A stretch of DNA of 64,000 bases from Streptomyces sp. WM4235 (GTDB lineage: Bacteria; Actinomycetota; Actinomycetes; Streptomycetales; Streptomycetaceae): contig NZ_LGDE01000101.1 in NCBI RefSeq assembly GCF_001279725.1, positions 37,115 to 101,114 of the forward strand, given 5' to 3'. A model generated the notes under the pieces. The model was not told where the DNA came from. It saw only the letters and a program-made list of their open reading frames with translations, and made no database searches. The translations under genes and the position numbers were made by a program. Below are positions 41,245-50,308 of the stretch, piece after piece. Every line of letters begins with the position of its first letter. Position 1 is the first letter of the stretch.

Positions 41245-43743
41245 TCAGCGGCCTCGGCGCTCCTCCTTGCCGGTGAGGCCGGCCCGACGCAGGGCGTCGG
41301 CCATCGCGCTGTTGGCGGGCGCCGGGGCTCCGGATCCCTGGCCGCCGCCCTGGCGCTGACCGCCCTGACCGCCCCGGCCCTGACCGCCGCCTTGGCGCTG
41401 ACCGGCCTGGTTCGCCTGACCGCCCTGGCCCGCCTGACCGCTCTGACCACCCTGGCCCCGTCGGCTCTGGCCGCCTTGGCCGCCCTGCGGGGCCGCGCCC
41501 CGCTGCTGCGGGGGCCGGCCGCCGCCCCGGCGCTCCTCCCGGTCCCGGGGCGCCCCGGCGGGACGGTCCGCCCCGGCCTCGTCCTCCAGGCGCAGCGTCA
41601 GCGAGATCCGCTTGCGCGGGATGTCCACGTCCATGACCTTCACGCGGACGATGTCGCCCGGCTTGACCACGTCCCGCGGGTCCTTGACGAAGGTCTTCGA
41701 CAGCGCGGAGACGTGCGCCAACCCGTCCTGGTGGACACCGATGTCGATGAACGCCCCGAAGGCGGCCACATTGGTGACGACGCCCTCCAGGATCATCCCG
41801 GGGGCCAGGTCGCCGATCTTCTCGACGCCCTCCTTGAAGGTCGCCGTCTTGAAGGCGGGCCGGGGGTCGCGACCGGGCTTCTCCAGCTCGCGCAGGATGT
41901 CCGTGACGGTCGGCAGCCCGAAGGTCTCGGTGACGAACTGCTCGGGCCGCAGAGACTTCAGGACCGTGCCGTTGCCGATGAGGGACGCCACCTCGCCGCC
42001 CGCCGTCTTACCCATCGCACGGACCACCGGGTACGCCTCGGGGTGCACGCTGGAGGAGTCCAGCGGGTCGTCCCCGCCGCGGATCCGAAGGAAGCCCGCG
42101 CACTGCTCGTAGGCCTTCGGGCCCAGCCGGGCCACGTCCTTGAGGCCCTTGCGGTTGCGGAAGGGGCCGTTGGCGTCGCGGTGGGCCACGATGTTCTCGG
42201 CGAGGCCGCCGCTGATGCCCGAAACCCGTGAGAGCAGCGGCGCGGAGGCGGTGTTGACGTCGACGCCGACGCCGTTCACGCAGTCCTCGACCACGGCGTC
42301 GAGGGAACGGGAGAGCTTCACCTCGGACAGGTCGTGCTGGTACTGGCCGACGCCGATCGACTTCGGGTCGATCTTGACGAGTTCGGCCAGCGGGTCCTGG
42401 AGGCGGCGGGCGATGGAGACCGCACCGCGCAACGACACGTCCATGTCCGGGAGTTCCTGCGAGGCGAACGCGGACGCGGAGTACACGGACGCGCCGGCCT
42501 CCGACACCATCACCTTGGTCAGCCCCAGCTCGGGGTGGCGGGTGATGAGGTCGCCGGCCAGCTTGTCGGTCTCGCGGGAGGCCGTGCCGTTGCCGATGGC
42601 GATCAGGTCGACCGCGTGCTCCTTGGCCAGCCGGGCCAGCTTCGCCAGGGACTCGTCCCACCTGTTGGCGGGGACGTGCGGGTGGATCACGTCCGTGGCC
42701 ACGACCTTGCCGGTCGCGTCCACGACGGCCACCTTGACGCCGGTACGGAAGCCGGGGTCCAGGCCGAGCGTCGCGCGGGTGCCGGCGGGCGCGGCGAGCA
42801 GCAGGTCGCGCAGGTTGGCCGCGAAGACCCGTACGGCCTCGTCCTCGGCGGCGGCCCGCAGCCGCGTCCGCAGGTCGATGCCCAGGTGGACCTGGATCTT
42901 CGTGCGCCAGGCCCAGCGGACGGTGTCGGCGAGCCACTTGTCGCCCGGGCGGCCCCGGTCGCCCACGCCGAAGCGGCGCGCGACCATGCCCTCGTACGTG
43001 GAGGGGCCGGGCGTGTCGCTCGGCTCCTCCGGCTCCAGGTCGAGGCTGAGGACGTCCTCCTTCTCGCCGCGGAGCATGGCCAGGACCCGGTGCGAGGGCA
43101 GAGCGGTGAGGGGTTCCGCGAAGTCGAAGTAATCGGCGAACTTGGCGCCCGCCTCCTCCTTGCCCTCGCGGACCTTCGAGGCGAGCCGGCCGCGTCCCCA
43201 CATGCGTTCGCGCAGCTCGCCGATGAGGTCGGCGTCCTCGGCGAACGTCTCGGTGAGGATGGCGCGGGCGCCCTCCAGGGCGGCGGCCGGGTCGGCGACG
43301 CCCTTGTCGGCGTCCACGAACGCGGCGGCGGCGACGGCCGGTTCGACGGAGGGGTCGGCCAGCAGCCCCTCGGCGAGCGGCGCCAGGCCGGCCTCGCGGG
43401 CGATCTGCGCCTTGGTGCGCCGCTTGGGCTTGAAGGGCAGGTAGATGTCCTCCAGCCGGGCCTTGGTGTCGGCCGCGTTGATCCGGGCCTCCAGCTCGGC
43501 GTCGAGCTTGCCCTGTTCCCGCACGGAATCGAGGATGGCCGCGCGGCGGTCCTCCAGCTCGCGCAGGTACCGCAGTCGCTCCTCCAGGGTGCGCAACTGG
43601 GCGTCGTCGAGCATCTCGGTCGCCTCCTTGCGGTAGCGAGCGATGAACGGCACGGTCGAACCGCCGTCGAGCAGCTCGACGGCGGCCTTGACCTGCCGCT
43701 CCCGTACGCCGAGCTCCTCGGCGATCCTGCCTTCGATGGACAT
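41245..43743 (-). CDS. tex: Tex-family RNA-binding transcription accessory protein
   Basis: An 832-aa Tex protein: N-terminal helical domain (MSIEGRIAEELGVRERQVKA), YqgF/RNase-H-like domain (LGLDPGFRTGVKVAVVDATG), HhH region (GVDVNTASAPLLSRVSGISG) and C-terminal S1 domain (EGVVTNVAAFGAFIDIGVHQ). The canonical protein ends after the S1 domain near residue 730; here an ~85-residue Gly/Gln/Arg-rich tail (repeats such as GGQSRRGQGGQSGQAGQGGQ) follows. Tex binds RNA polymerase and nucleic acid. ATG 43743 starts at the conserved MSIEG. Confidence 0.93.
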   Translation of the reverse strand: MSIEGRIAEELGVRERQVKAAVELLDGGSTVPFIARYRKEATEMLDDAQLRTLEERLRYLRELEDRRAAILDSVREQGKLDAELEARINAADTKARLEDIYLPFKPKRRTKAQIAREAGLAPLAEGLLADPSVEPAVAAAAFVDADKGVADPAAALEGARAILTETFAEDADLIGELRERMWGRGRLASKVREGKEEAGAKFADYFDFAEPLTALPSHRVLAMLRGEKEDVLSLDLEPEEPSDTPGPSTYEGMVARRFGVGDRGRPGDKWLADTVRWAWRTKIQVHLGIDLRTRLRAAAEDEAVRVFAANLRDLLLAAPAGTRATLGLDPGFRTGVKVAVVDATGKVVATDVIHPHVPANRWDESLAKLARLAKEHAVDLIAIGNGTASRETDKLAGDLITRHPELGLTKVMVSEAGASVYSASAFASQELPDMDVSLRGAVSIARRLQDPLAELVKIDPKSIGVGQYQHDLSEVKLSRSLDAVVEDCVNGVGVDVNTASAPLLSRVSGISGGLAENIVAHRDANGPFRNRKGLKDVARLGPKAYEQCAGFLRIRGGDDPLDSSSVHPEAYPVVRAMGKTAGGEVASLIGNGTVLKSLRPEQFVTETFGLPTVTDILRELEKPGRDPRPAFKTATFKEGVEKIGDLAPGMILEGVVTNVAAFGAFIDIGVHQDGLAHVSALSKTFVKDPRDVVKPGDIVRVKVMDVDIPRKRISLTLRLEDEAGADRPAGAPRDREERRGGGRPPQQRGAAPQGGQGGQSRRGQGGQSGQAGQGGQANQAGQRQGGGQGRGGQGGQRQGGGQGSGAPAPANSAMADALRRAGLTGKEERRGR

Positions 43744-43867
43744 CGTCACGGTGCGGTCCTGCCTGCCTTCGTACGTCTGCATGGGATGCGTGGAAGGCTG
43801 CCAATTGTGGCAGGTGCCGGTGACGGACGCCGGGAGCCGTGTCCCGCGCCGGTCGCCGCCTCTCCTC

Positions 43868-44731
43868 TCAGGCCTTGCCGATGAGGTCCGGGGGGAAGGC
43901 GCCGGCCGCGAAGGCCTTCGCGGCGAGGGCTCCGCCGAGCTCGCCCAGGCGGGCCAGGCCGCTCGCGCCGAGGTGTTCGTACGGGGCGGCGTCGAGTCGG
44001 TCGGTGTCGGCCTCCAGTGCCTCCCGTACGGCCTTGCCGTGTGCGGTGAGTTCGTTGTCCGCGTCGAGGACGTCGCGGGCCCGCAGCCGGTCGGCCGCCG
44101 CCTCCAGGTCGGCCGGTTCCCAGCCGCGCGTGGCCCTGAGCCACTTCGGGGTCATGCCGCGGCCGGTCGCGGTGTGGCTGATCAGCGCCTCGACGGGGTC
44201 GAGGCCGGCGAGCAGCAGGGCGGCGAGGTGGCCGTCGCCGCGGTGTTCGCGCAGCAGGGTCGCCGCGTGCCACAGGCGCAGGTGCGGTTCCTCGGGGACG
44301 GGCAGGTCGGCGTGTGCGGAGTACAGGACGCGCGCGTGTCGGGTGCAGCCCTCGGCGGCGTACAGGGCGAGGTCGGCGGTCTCCGCGAGTTCCGCGGACT
44401 CGATGGTCTCGGTGCCGAGGAGGCGGCGCAGGGTGGAGTCGGCGGCGCGGAGCCGGGCGGCGAGGGCCTGCTCGGGGGTGAGGGTGTCCCAGACGGCGGG
44501 CAGGTGCCGGGCGACGAGGTCGTGGCGGTAGTTGTAGAAGGTCGCGGTCACGGTGCCGGGGCCGACGGCGCCCATGGCGGCCGACCGGCCGGCGAGGTTG
44601 ACGGCGACGCGGTCGGTGACCCCGAGGGCGGCGAACTCCTTCGCGAGGTCCGGGGAGAAGTAGATGAGGGCGTGCAAGGGGTTGACCACCGCATGCCAGC
44701 AGTGTCGGGCGGCGCGTGGGGGAAGAGTCAT
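43868..44731 (-). CDS. SCO6745-family helical protein
   Basis: A 287-aa, wholly helical protein: HALIYFSPDLAKEFAALGV, TFYNYRHDLVARHLPAVWD, LRLWHAATLLREHRGDGHLA and a C-terminal HTH-like half (GMTPKWLRATRGWEPADLEA, NELTAHGKAVREALEADTD). It matches the family that NCBI names after SCO6745. The second half resembles MarR-type winged helices, as in these proteins. ATG 44731 sits right behind a good promoter, so the mRNA is probably leaderless. Confidence 0.85.
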   Translation of the reverse strand: MTLPPRAARHCWHAVVNPLHALIYFSPDLAKEFAALGVTDRVAVNLAGRSAAMGAVGPGTVTATFYNYRHDLVARHLPAVWDTLTPEQALAARLRAADSTLRRLLGTETIESAELAETADLALYAAEGCTRHARVLYSAHADLPVPEEPHLRLWHAATLLREHRGDGHLAALLLAGLDPVEALISHTATGRGMTPKWLRATRGWEPADLEAAADRLRARDVLDADNELTAHGKAVREALEADTDRLDAAPYEHLGASGLARLGELGGALAAKAFAAGAFPPDLIGKA

Positions 44732-45129
44732 ACCCGGCAGATTACCGACTGCTTAGTATGGCGCAAGGTGGTGGGTGGGGCGCCCGCCAACGGATTCCTC
44801 CCCGCCCGCCTCACGGGTGCTCCCCCGTCCCGTGGCGCCCCGACCCTTTCCGGACTTTCTCGCGCGGCGGGCCGGCGGGGCCGCGGGCCGAGGCGCTCGC
44901 ACCGCCCCGGCGGGGTGAGCGGGCCGAGCCGGGCCGGACGCCGCCGGGTGGACGCCGCCGGGTGGGCGGCGCCCGACACGCCGGAGTCCGCGATCGACGA
45001 CCTGTGACGGCCGAATGGCGATCATGTGACAGCAGGGGCCATGGACATGACGTGGGGCACCGCGCGTGAATACGGTCGAACGACGAGACCCCTGAACGGA
45101 ACTGTCTCCCCTACCCCTTGGAGCTCTTC
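44732..45129. other. 398-bp divergent gap
   Basis: Upstream region of the SCO6745-family gene (minus, promoter at 44739-44766) and of the secreted M1 peptidase (plus). Plus-strand frames here are Pro/Arg-rich and unconvincing. Nothing else recognised. Confidence 0.5.
44739..44766 (-). promoter_or_regulatory. housekeeping-type promoter, leaderless SCO6745-family gene
   Basis: Minus strand: -35 TTGCGC (44766-44761), 16-bp spacer, -10 TAATCT (44744-44739). Seven bases separate the -10 from the ATG at 44731, so the transcript should begin at the start codon. No ribosome site is present. Confidence 0.6.
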
Positions 45130-46653
45130 GTGCATCGGAAAGTCATCGCCCCGAGCGTGCTCGCCGCCTCCCTCCTGCTGGTGATCCCGGCGTCCGCGGC
45201 GAGTTCCGTCCCGGGCGCCGCGGGTATCGGCGACACCTACTACCCGGCGAGCGGCAACGGCGGGTACGACATCTCGCACTACGACCTGCGCCTTCAGTAC
45301 CAGCCGAAGACGGACCTCCTGGAGGGCACCGCCACCCTCCTGGCGACGGCCCGCCAGGACCTGTCCCGCTTCAACCTCGACTTCGGCCTCAAGGTGAGCG
45401 AGATCCGGGTCAACGGCGTGAAGGCGAAGTTCGCCACCTCCGGCACCCAGGAGCTGGAGGTGACGCCGGCCCAGCCGCTCCAGCGGAACAAGCAGGCCAG
45501 TGTCGTCGTCAAGTACGCCGGAAAGCCATCGGAGTTCAAGGTCGACGGCTGGTCGGCGTGGCAGCGCACCCCGGACGGCGGCGTGGCGGCCCAGGAGCCC
45601 GACTCGGCGATCTGGTGGTTCCCCAGCAACGACCACCCGCTCGACAAGGCCACCTTCGACGTGTCCGTCAACGTCCCGGACGGCACCCAGGCCATCAGCA
45701 ACGGCGTGCTCCAGTCGCAGACGTCGAAGCTCGGCTGGACCCGCTACAACTGGCGCTCGAACAAGCCGCAGGCCACCTACCTCGCCACCCTCGCCATCGG
45801 CAAGTTCGACATCACCACCGACAAGACGTCGAGCGGCCTGCCGATCCTGAACGCGTACAGCAAGGACCTCGGCGACAACGACGGCGCGGCGCGCGCCAGC
45901 GTGGAGCGGACCGGCGAGGTCGCGGAGTGGTTGGAGGGGGTCTTCGGCCCGTACCCGTTCAACGCGCTGGGAGGCTACGTCCCGAACGTGCCCAGCGGAT
46001 TCGCGCTGGAGACCCAGACGCGGCCCTTCTACAGCCCGAGGCAGTTCGCCAACGGCTCGAACGTCTCGGTGGTCGTCCACGAGCTGGCGCACCAGTGGTA
46101 CGGCGACAGCGTGTCCGTGGACAACTGGAAGGACATCTGGGTCAACGAGGGCTTCGCCCGGTACAGCCAGTGGCTGTGGTCGGAGAAGGAGGGCGAGGGC
46201 ACGGCGCAGGAGCTGGCCGAGTGGACGTATGCCTCCCGCGCCGCCGAGGACCCGTTCTGGCAGGTCAAGCCGGGAGACCCGGGCGCGGAGAACCAGTTCC
46301 ACGGCGCCGTGTACGACCGTGGCGCAATCGCCATCCAGGCGCTGCGCAACGAGATCGGCGACGAGAAGTTCTTCCAGATCCTCAAGGGGTGGCCGACCGA
46401 GCGCGCCTACGGCAACGCGAAGGTCGGGGACTTCGTCCGCTACGCCGAGAAGATCTCCAAGAAGCCCCTCGCCCAGCTCTTCGAGACCTGGCTGTACACC
46501 CCCGGCAAGCCGGCCTTCGCCCCGCCGGCCGCCGCCTCCCCGCCGGCCGCCGCCTCCCCGTCGGCCCGCTCGCTCAAGGCGCCGGCCGTCGAGCCGGTGG
46601 AGCCGAAGTCCTGGAAGAAGATCGCCGCGACGAACTCGATCCACGACCACTGA
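45130..46653 (+). CDS. secreted M1-family zinc metallopeptidase
   Basis: A 507-aa protein with a signal peptide (basic HRKVIAPSV, then LAASLLLVIPASAASS) and an M1 aminopeptidase core: beta-domain YDISHYDLRLQYQPKTDLLE, exopeptidase loop GFALETQTRPFY (GAMEN equivalent) and zinc site VVVHELAHQWYGD with NEGFARYSQW. An Ala/Pro/Ser repeat tail (PPAAAS) and short basic end follow. It lacks the long C-terminal helical domain of PepN. GGAG seven bases before GTG 45130 decides the start. Confidence 0.9.
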   Translation: MHRKVIAPSVLAASLLLVIPASAASSVPGAAGIGDTYYPASGNGGYDISHYDLRLQYQPKTDLLEGTATLLATARQDLSRFNLDFGLKVSEIRVNGVKAKFATSGTQELEVTPAQPLQRNKQASVVVKYAGKPSEFKVDGWSAWQRTPDGGVAAQEPDSAIWWFPSNDHPLDKATFDVSVNVPDGTQAISNGVLQSQTSKLGWTRYNWRSNKPQATYLATLAIGKFDITTDKTSSGLPILNAYSKDLGDNDGAARASVERTGEVAEWLEGVFGPYPFNALGGYVPNVPSGFALETQTRPFYSPRQFANGSNVSVVVHELAHQWYGDSVSVDNWKDIWVNEGFARYSQWLWSEKEGEGTAQELAEWTYASRAAEDPFWQVKPGDPGAENQFHGAVYDRGAIAIQALRNEIGDEKFFQILKGWPTERAYGNAKVGDFVRYAEKISKKPLAQLFETWLYTPGKPAFAPPAAASPPAAASPSARSLKAPAVEPVEPKSWKKIAATNSIHDH

Positions 46654-46726
46654 GCCACATCCCGTCGATCCCGGGGCCGGGCCCGGCTGTCCCCGGGTCC
46701 TGCTCGACCGATCCCGGGGATCCCGC

Positions 46727-46752
46727 TCGACCGATCCCCGGGGATCGGTCGA
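46727..46752. terminator. 26-bp perfect palindrome between convergent genes
   Basis: TCGACCGATCCCC / GGGGATCGGTCGA, with a second shortened copy of the same sequence just before (about 46703-46725). Lies between the convergent M1 peptidase and MpaB-type genes and probably ends both transcripts. Confidence 0.6.
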
Positions 46753-46771
46753 CCGCTCGCGCCGGCGTCCC

Positions 46772-47668
46772 TCAGTGGGCGCCGGCGCGTCGGCGTGCCC
46801 GGGCCTCCCGGGCGATGGGCAGGTAGCGCAGCCGCTCCGGGAGCAGCGGTACGAGGATCCGCACGGCCGTGCTGAACCGTCGCAGCCGGCGCTCCTGGGC
46901 CGGGGTCCACTCCAGCCCGACGGCCGCGCGGGCCTCGGGCGGCATGTAGCCGGCGGTGACGAAGGCACGGAAGCGCAGGAACACCGTCCGCAGGAGCGGC
47001 CAGGTCAGGCGCAGCAGGAGCCGGACCGCCGGCGAGCCGCCCTCGGGGCGGGGCAGGGGCACGTCGGTGGCGACCAGTTCGCGGGCCACCGGGGTGGACT
47101 CGATCTCCTCGGCCAGCATCCGGCGGTAGTAGACCCAGTACTCCTCGATGGTCCGGGGCATGTCCCGGTCGTGGATGCCGAGGATCCGGCCGACCTGGAG
47201 CCACTCGCGGTAGAGCTGCCGCTCCTGGGCGGGGGTGAAGCGGCGCAGCAGGTACCGCCCGGCGTACAGGTAGACCGGGAAGCCGGTGGCGTGGACCCAG
47301 GAGTAGCAGGCCGGGTCGAGCGAGTGGTAGCGCCGGCCCCGGGTGTCGGTGCCCTGGATCTCCTTGTGGAGGCGGCGCACCCGACGGCCCTCGGCGGCGG
47401 CCTCGTCGCCGCCGTACACCCAGAGCTGGACCGAGCGCAGCGAGCGTTCGCCCCGCCCCCAGGGGTCGGTGCGGAAGACCGAGTACTGGTCGACGCCGGC
47501 GCCGATGGCCGGGTGGGCGACCTGCATCGTGAAGGCGGCGGGGAGCATGAGCAGCGCGCGGACGTCTCCGGCGATGGTCCACAGCACTCCGCCGGGCGCG
47601 GGTGGCTCGGGGTCGGGGCGGCGCGCGGCCGTCGGTCCGATGGGGGATGCGGGGTCCGTCTGCTTCAT
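46772..47668 (-). CDS. MpaB/rubber-oxygenase-like protein (DUF2236)
   Basis: A 298-aa helical protein of the DUF2236/MpaB family: VLWTIAGDVRALLMLPAAF, MQVAHPAIGAGVDQYSVFRT, and WVHATGFPVYLYAGRYL with DRDMPRTIEEYWVYYRRML. In MpaB' and latex-clearing oxygenases this fold binds haem b through conserved His and Arg and cleaves carbon-carbon bonds. The second Met (ATG 47668) begins the family sequence; the longer frame upstream overlaps the divergent promoter. Confidence 0.85.
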   Translation of the reverse strand: MKQTDPASPIGPTAARRPDPEPPAPGGVLWTIAGDVRALLMLPAAFTMQVAHPAIGAGVDQYSVFRTDPWGRGERSLRSVQLWVYGGDEAAAEGRRVRRLHKEIQGTDTRGRRYHSLDPACYSWVHATGFPVYLYAGRYLLRRFTPAQERQLYREWLQVGRILGIHDRDMPRTIEEYWVYYRRMLAEEIESTPVARELVATDVPLPRPEGGSPAVRLLLRLTWPLLRTVFLRFRAFVTAGYMPPEARAAVGLEWTPAQERRLRRFSTAVRILVPLLPERLRYLPIAREARARRRAGAH

Positions 47669-47798
47669 GACACAAGTATGCGAGCACCGGACGGCCGTCC
47701 CCCGGACAGAAAGTCTCTGCATGGGTGTTACCCAGAGGTAACTGGTGCTGCTTGTATGACGGCGTCGATCTTCCCCCGCAGGAATGATGGAGACCTCC

Positions 47799-48788
47799 AT
47801 GCTGCAGATCTCGCCCCGCTCTCGTCGCGCCGTCGCCACGGCCGTCGCCGCGGTCGCCGCCGGCGCGCTGGCCGTCACCACCGCGCCGGCCGCCACGGCC
47901 GCGGAGAGCGCCGCGACCCCCCGGCTCGACGTTCTGACCTACAACGTGTTCCTGATGAGCAAGAACCTGTACCCGAACTGGGGCCAGGACCACCGGGCGG
48001 CGGAGATCCCCAAGGCGTCCTTCTACCAGGGCCACGACGTGGTCGTGCTCCAGGAGGCCTTCGACAACGGCGCCTCGGACGCGCTGAAGGCCAACTCGGC
48101 CGCGCGGTACCCCTACCAGACCCCGGTCGTGGGCCGGAGCAAGAGCGGCTGGGACGCCACGGGCGGCGCCTACTCCGCCACCACCCCGGAGGACGGGGGC
48201 GTCACGATCCTGAGCAAGTGGCCGATCGTCCGCAAGGAGCAGGTCGTCTACAAGGACGCCTGCGGCGCCGACTGGTGGTCCAACAAGGGCTTCGCGTACG
48301 CCGTGCTGAACGTGAACGGCGCGAGGGTGCACGTGATAGGCACCCACGCCCAGTCCACCGACCCGGGGTGCGGCGCGGGCGAGGCGGCGCAGATGCGCAG
48401 CCGGCAGTTCAAGAACATCGACGCGTTCCTCGACGGCAAGAACATTCCGGCGAACGAACAGGTCATCGTCGCGGGCGACATGAACGTCGACTCCCACACC
48501 CCCGAGTACAACTCGATGCTCGCGGACGCGGACCTGGCCGGCGCCGACTCGCGCACGGGCCACCCGTACTCCTTCGACACGGCGCAGAACTCCATCGCGA
48601 ACTACCGCTACCCGGCGGACCCCCGCGAGGACCTGGACTACGTGCTCTACCGCAAGGGCAACGCCCGCCCGGCGGCCTGGGAGAACAACGTGGTGAAGGA
48701 GCAGTCGGCGCCCTGGACCGTCTCCAGCTGGGGCACGTCGTACACGTACACCAACCTGTCGGACCACTACCCGACGATCGGCCGATAG
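47799..48788 (+). CDS. secreted sphingomyelinase-like phosphodiesterase
   Basis: A 329-aa DNase-I-fold protein with a signal peptide (SPRSRRAVATAVAAVAAGAL, then AVTTAPAATAAES). Active-site blocks are LDVLTYNVFLMSK, VVLQEAFDNGASDAL (metal Glu), VIGTHAQSTDPGCG, VAGDMNVDSHTPEY and the catalytic His in YTNLSDHYPTIGR. This set matches bacterial sphingomyelinase C. GGAGACCTCC precedes ATG 47799, and two further in-frame ATGs lie just upstream (47784, 47787). Divergent from the MpaB-type gene. Confidence 0.9.
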   Translation: MLQISPRSRRAVATAVAAVAAGALAVTTAPAATAAESAATPRLDVLTYNVFLMSKNLYPNWGQDHRAAEIPKASFYQGHDVVVLQEAFDNGASDALKANSAARYPYQTPVVGRSKSGWDATGGAYSATTPEDGGVTILSKWPIVRKEQVVYKDACGADWWSNKGFAYAVLNVNGARVHVIGTHAQSTDPGCGAGEAAQMRSRQFKNIDAFLDGKNIPANEQVIVAGDMNVDSHTPEYNSMLADADLAGADSRTGHPYSFDTAQNSIANYRYPADPREDLDYVLYRKGNARPAAWENNVVKEQSAPWTVSSWGTSYTYTNLSDHYPTIGR

Positions 48789-48863
48789 GCGCGGTGGCCC
48801 AAGGCTCCGGTCCGGCGGTGTGGGCTCCGGCTCACGGCAACCGCGCATTCAGGGCCCGGCGAT

Positions 48864-48894
48864 GCGCCCTCTCGCCTTCGGGCGGGCAGGGCGC
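48864..48894 (+). terminator. hairpin with UUCG tetraloop after phosphodiesterase gene
   Basis: GCGCCCT...AGGGCGC outer stem with inner CGCC-TTCG-GGCG, 76 bp beyond the stop. A stable tetraloop stem, good terminator candidate. Confidence 0.7.
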
Positions 48895-48975
48895 TTTCGC
48901 GCATTCTGGATCACACGAGAGCTGCCCTGCCCCCTACCCTGTCAGTGTCGAGCTGCAAGGAGAGGGGCAAGGCCC

Positions 48976-50220
48976 ATGTCCACCGATGCTACTCCGGACC
49001 CGTACCGCGAACAGTTGGCCTTCGGCCAGAGACTGCAGATCCTCCGCAACCGCCGTGGGCTCACCCGCGATCAACTCGGTGGCCTCGTCGGCCGGTCCGG
49101 ATCGTGGGTCAAGGCCCTTGAGACCGGCCGACTGAAGACTCCGGCTCTGCCGATCATCCTTCGCGTCGCCGAAGTACTCCGTGTCGGAAACCTCTCCGAC
49201 CTCACGGGGGATCAGTCCATCCACATCGCACTGTTCACCGGGCCCGGACACCCGCGGTTCGCCGCCGTCCGCGAGGCCCTCAACACACTGCAGCTCGGTG
49301 GTACTCGCGAGGCTCCGTCTGCCGAGCACCTGTCCGCGCGCCTGTCCCGAGCGTGGCAGGCCCGGCACTCCGCACCGAACCACCGCGACGTCATCGGGTC
49401 ACTGCTGCCGGACCTCATCCAGGACGCGCAGGCCACGGTCCGAGCGGCGGACACGGTCGCCGACAGGAAGGCCGCTCAGGCTTCGCTGGCACAGGTCTAC
49501 TTCCTTGCACAGTTCTTCTGCGCCTACCAGCCCGATGCCCCTCTCGTCTGGCGTGTGGCCGAGCGCGGCATGATGGCCGCCCAGGACTCCGAGGACCCGC
49601 ACGCCATCGGTCTCGCCGCGTGGCTGACCACGCAGGCCCACCGCGAGAGCACGCACCTGGACGCTGCCGACGCCGTCACCCTGGAGACGCTCCGCTACCT
49701 GACGCCTCTCCTTCCCGACGCCGGTGCGGACGTGCGGGCCGTGGCGGGGGCGCTGACCGTCGAGGCCGGCCTCACTGCCGCGCGTCGGGGCGAGACGGGC
49801 ACGGCATGGAGGTACTGGGACAGCGCGCGCGCCCTTGCCGAGTCCCTACCCTTCGACTACTTCCACCCCGTGACGAGCTTCTCCCGGTCGGTCATCGGCG
49901 CTCACGCGGTGACCGTGGCCGTCGAGTTGCACGCGGGCGGGGAGTCGGCGCGGCAGGCTGCTCGCGCGGAGGCGGAGACAATCCCGTCCCGACCGCGCCG
50001 GGCCCGGCACCGGATCGAGCAGGCACGCGCCTACCACCTTGACGGCCAGCCTGACGTGGCGCTGGCCACGCTCGCGCAGGCCCACGAGGCCGCGCCCGAG
50101 ACGATTCAGTACAACGGGCATGCTCGCCGCATCATCCTGGAAGAGGCGGAGGCGAAGTCTCCGCAGCGCCGTCGACGGGCCTCCGAACTCGCCGTCCGGT
50201 TGGGCGTGTTGACTGCGTAA
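48976..50220 (+). CDS. XRE-family regulator with TPR-like sensor domain
   Basis: A 414-aa protein. The N-terminal Cro/CI-type HTH (GQRLQILRNRRGLTRDQLGG, LVGRSGSWVKALETGR) occupies about residues 15-70. The remaining ~340 residues are helical TPR-like repeats (ADRKAAQASLAQVYFLAQFF, ARAYHLDGQPDVALATLAQA), as in regulators that sense short peptides or small molecules. It opens a compact plus-strand block of tiny genes ending in a PIMT-like methyltransferase. ATG 48976 lies 14 bases behind GGAGAGG; the long upstream frame extension has no ribosome site. Confidence 0.85.
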   Translation: MSTDATPDPYREQLAFGQRLQILRNRRGLTRDQLGGLVGRSGSWVKALETGRLKTPALPIILRVAEVLRVGNLSDLTGDQSIHIALFTGPGHPRFAAVREALNTLQLGGTREAPSAEHLSARLSRAWQARHSAPNHRDVIGSLLPDLIQDAQATVRAADTVADRKAAQASLAQVYFLAQFFCAYQPDAPLVWRVAERGMMAAQDSEDPHAIGLAAWLTTQAHRESTHLDAADAVTLETLRYLTPLLPDAGADVRAVAGALTVEAGLTAARRGETGTAWRYWDSARALAESLPFDYFHPVTSFSRSVIGAHAVTVAVELHAGGESARQAARAEAETIPSRPRRARHRIEQARAYHLDGQPDVALATLAQAHEAAPETIQYNGHARRIILEEAEAKSPQRRRRASELAVRLGVLTA

Positions 50221-50225
50221 TCAAG

Positions 50226-50299
50226 GGGGCACAATCTGTGTCCCTGCTCTCCCGGTGCCGGCCCTACCGTCGTCCTACCACCCACTGACGACGGTAGGG
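50226..50299 (+). promoter_or_regulatory. two tandem RNA hairpins ahead of the 110-aa gene
   Basis: Hairpin 1: GGGGCACA / TGTGTCCC at 50226-50244 (one G-U pair). Hairpin 2: perfect 13-bp CCCTACCGTCGTC / GACGACGGTAGGG at 50262-50299. The right arm of hairpin 2 includes the first three bases of the GGGAG ribosome site of the 110-aa gene. They may terminate the XRE transcript or control translation of the next gene. Confidence 0.6.
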
Positions 50300-50308
50300 A
50301 GCACTCCC

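Noticed and set aside
46229..49135. 968-codon plus-strand frame
   Set aside because: Crosses M1 peptidase, a terminator palindrome and the phosphodiesterase in a different frame; low-complexity product.
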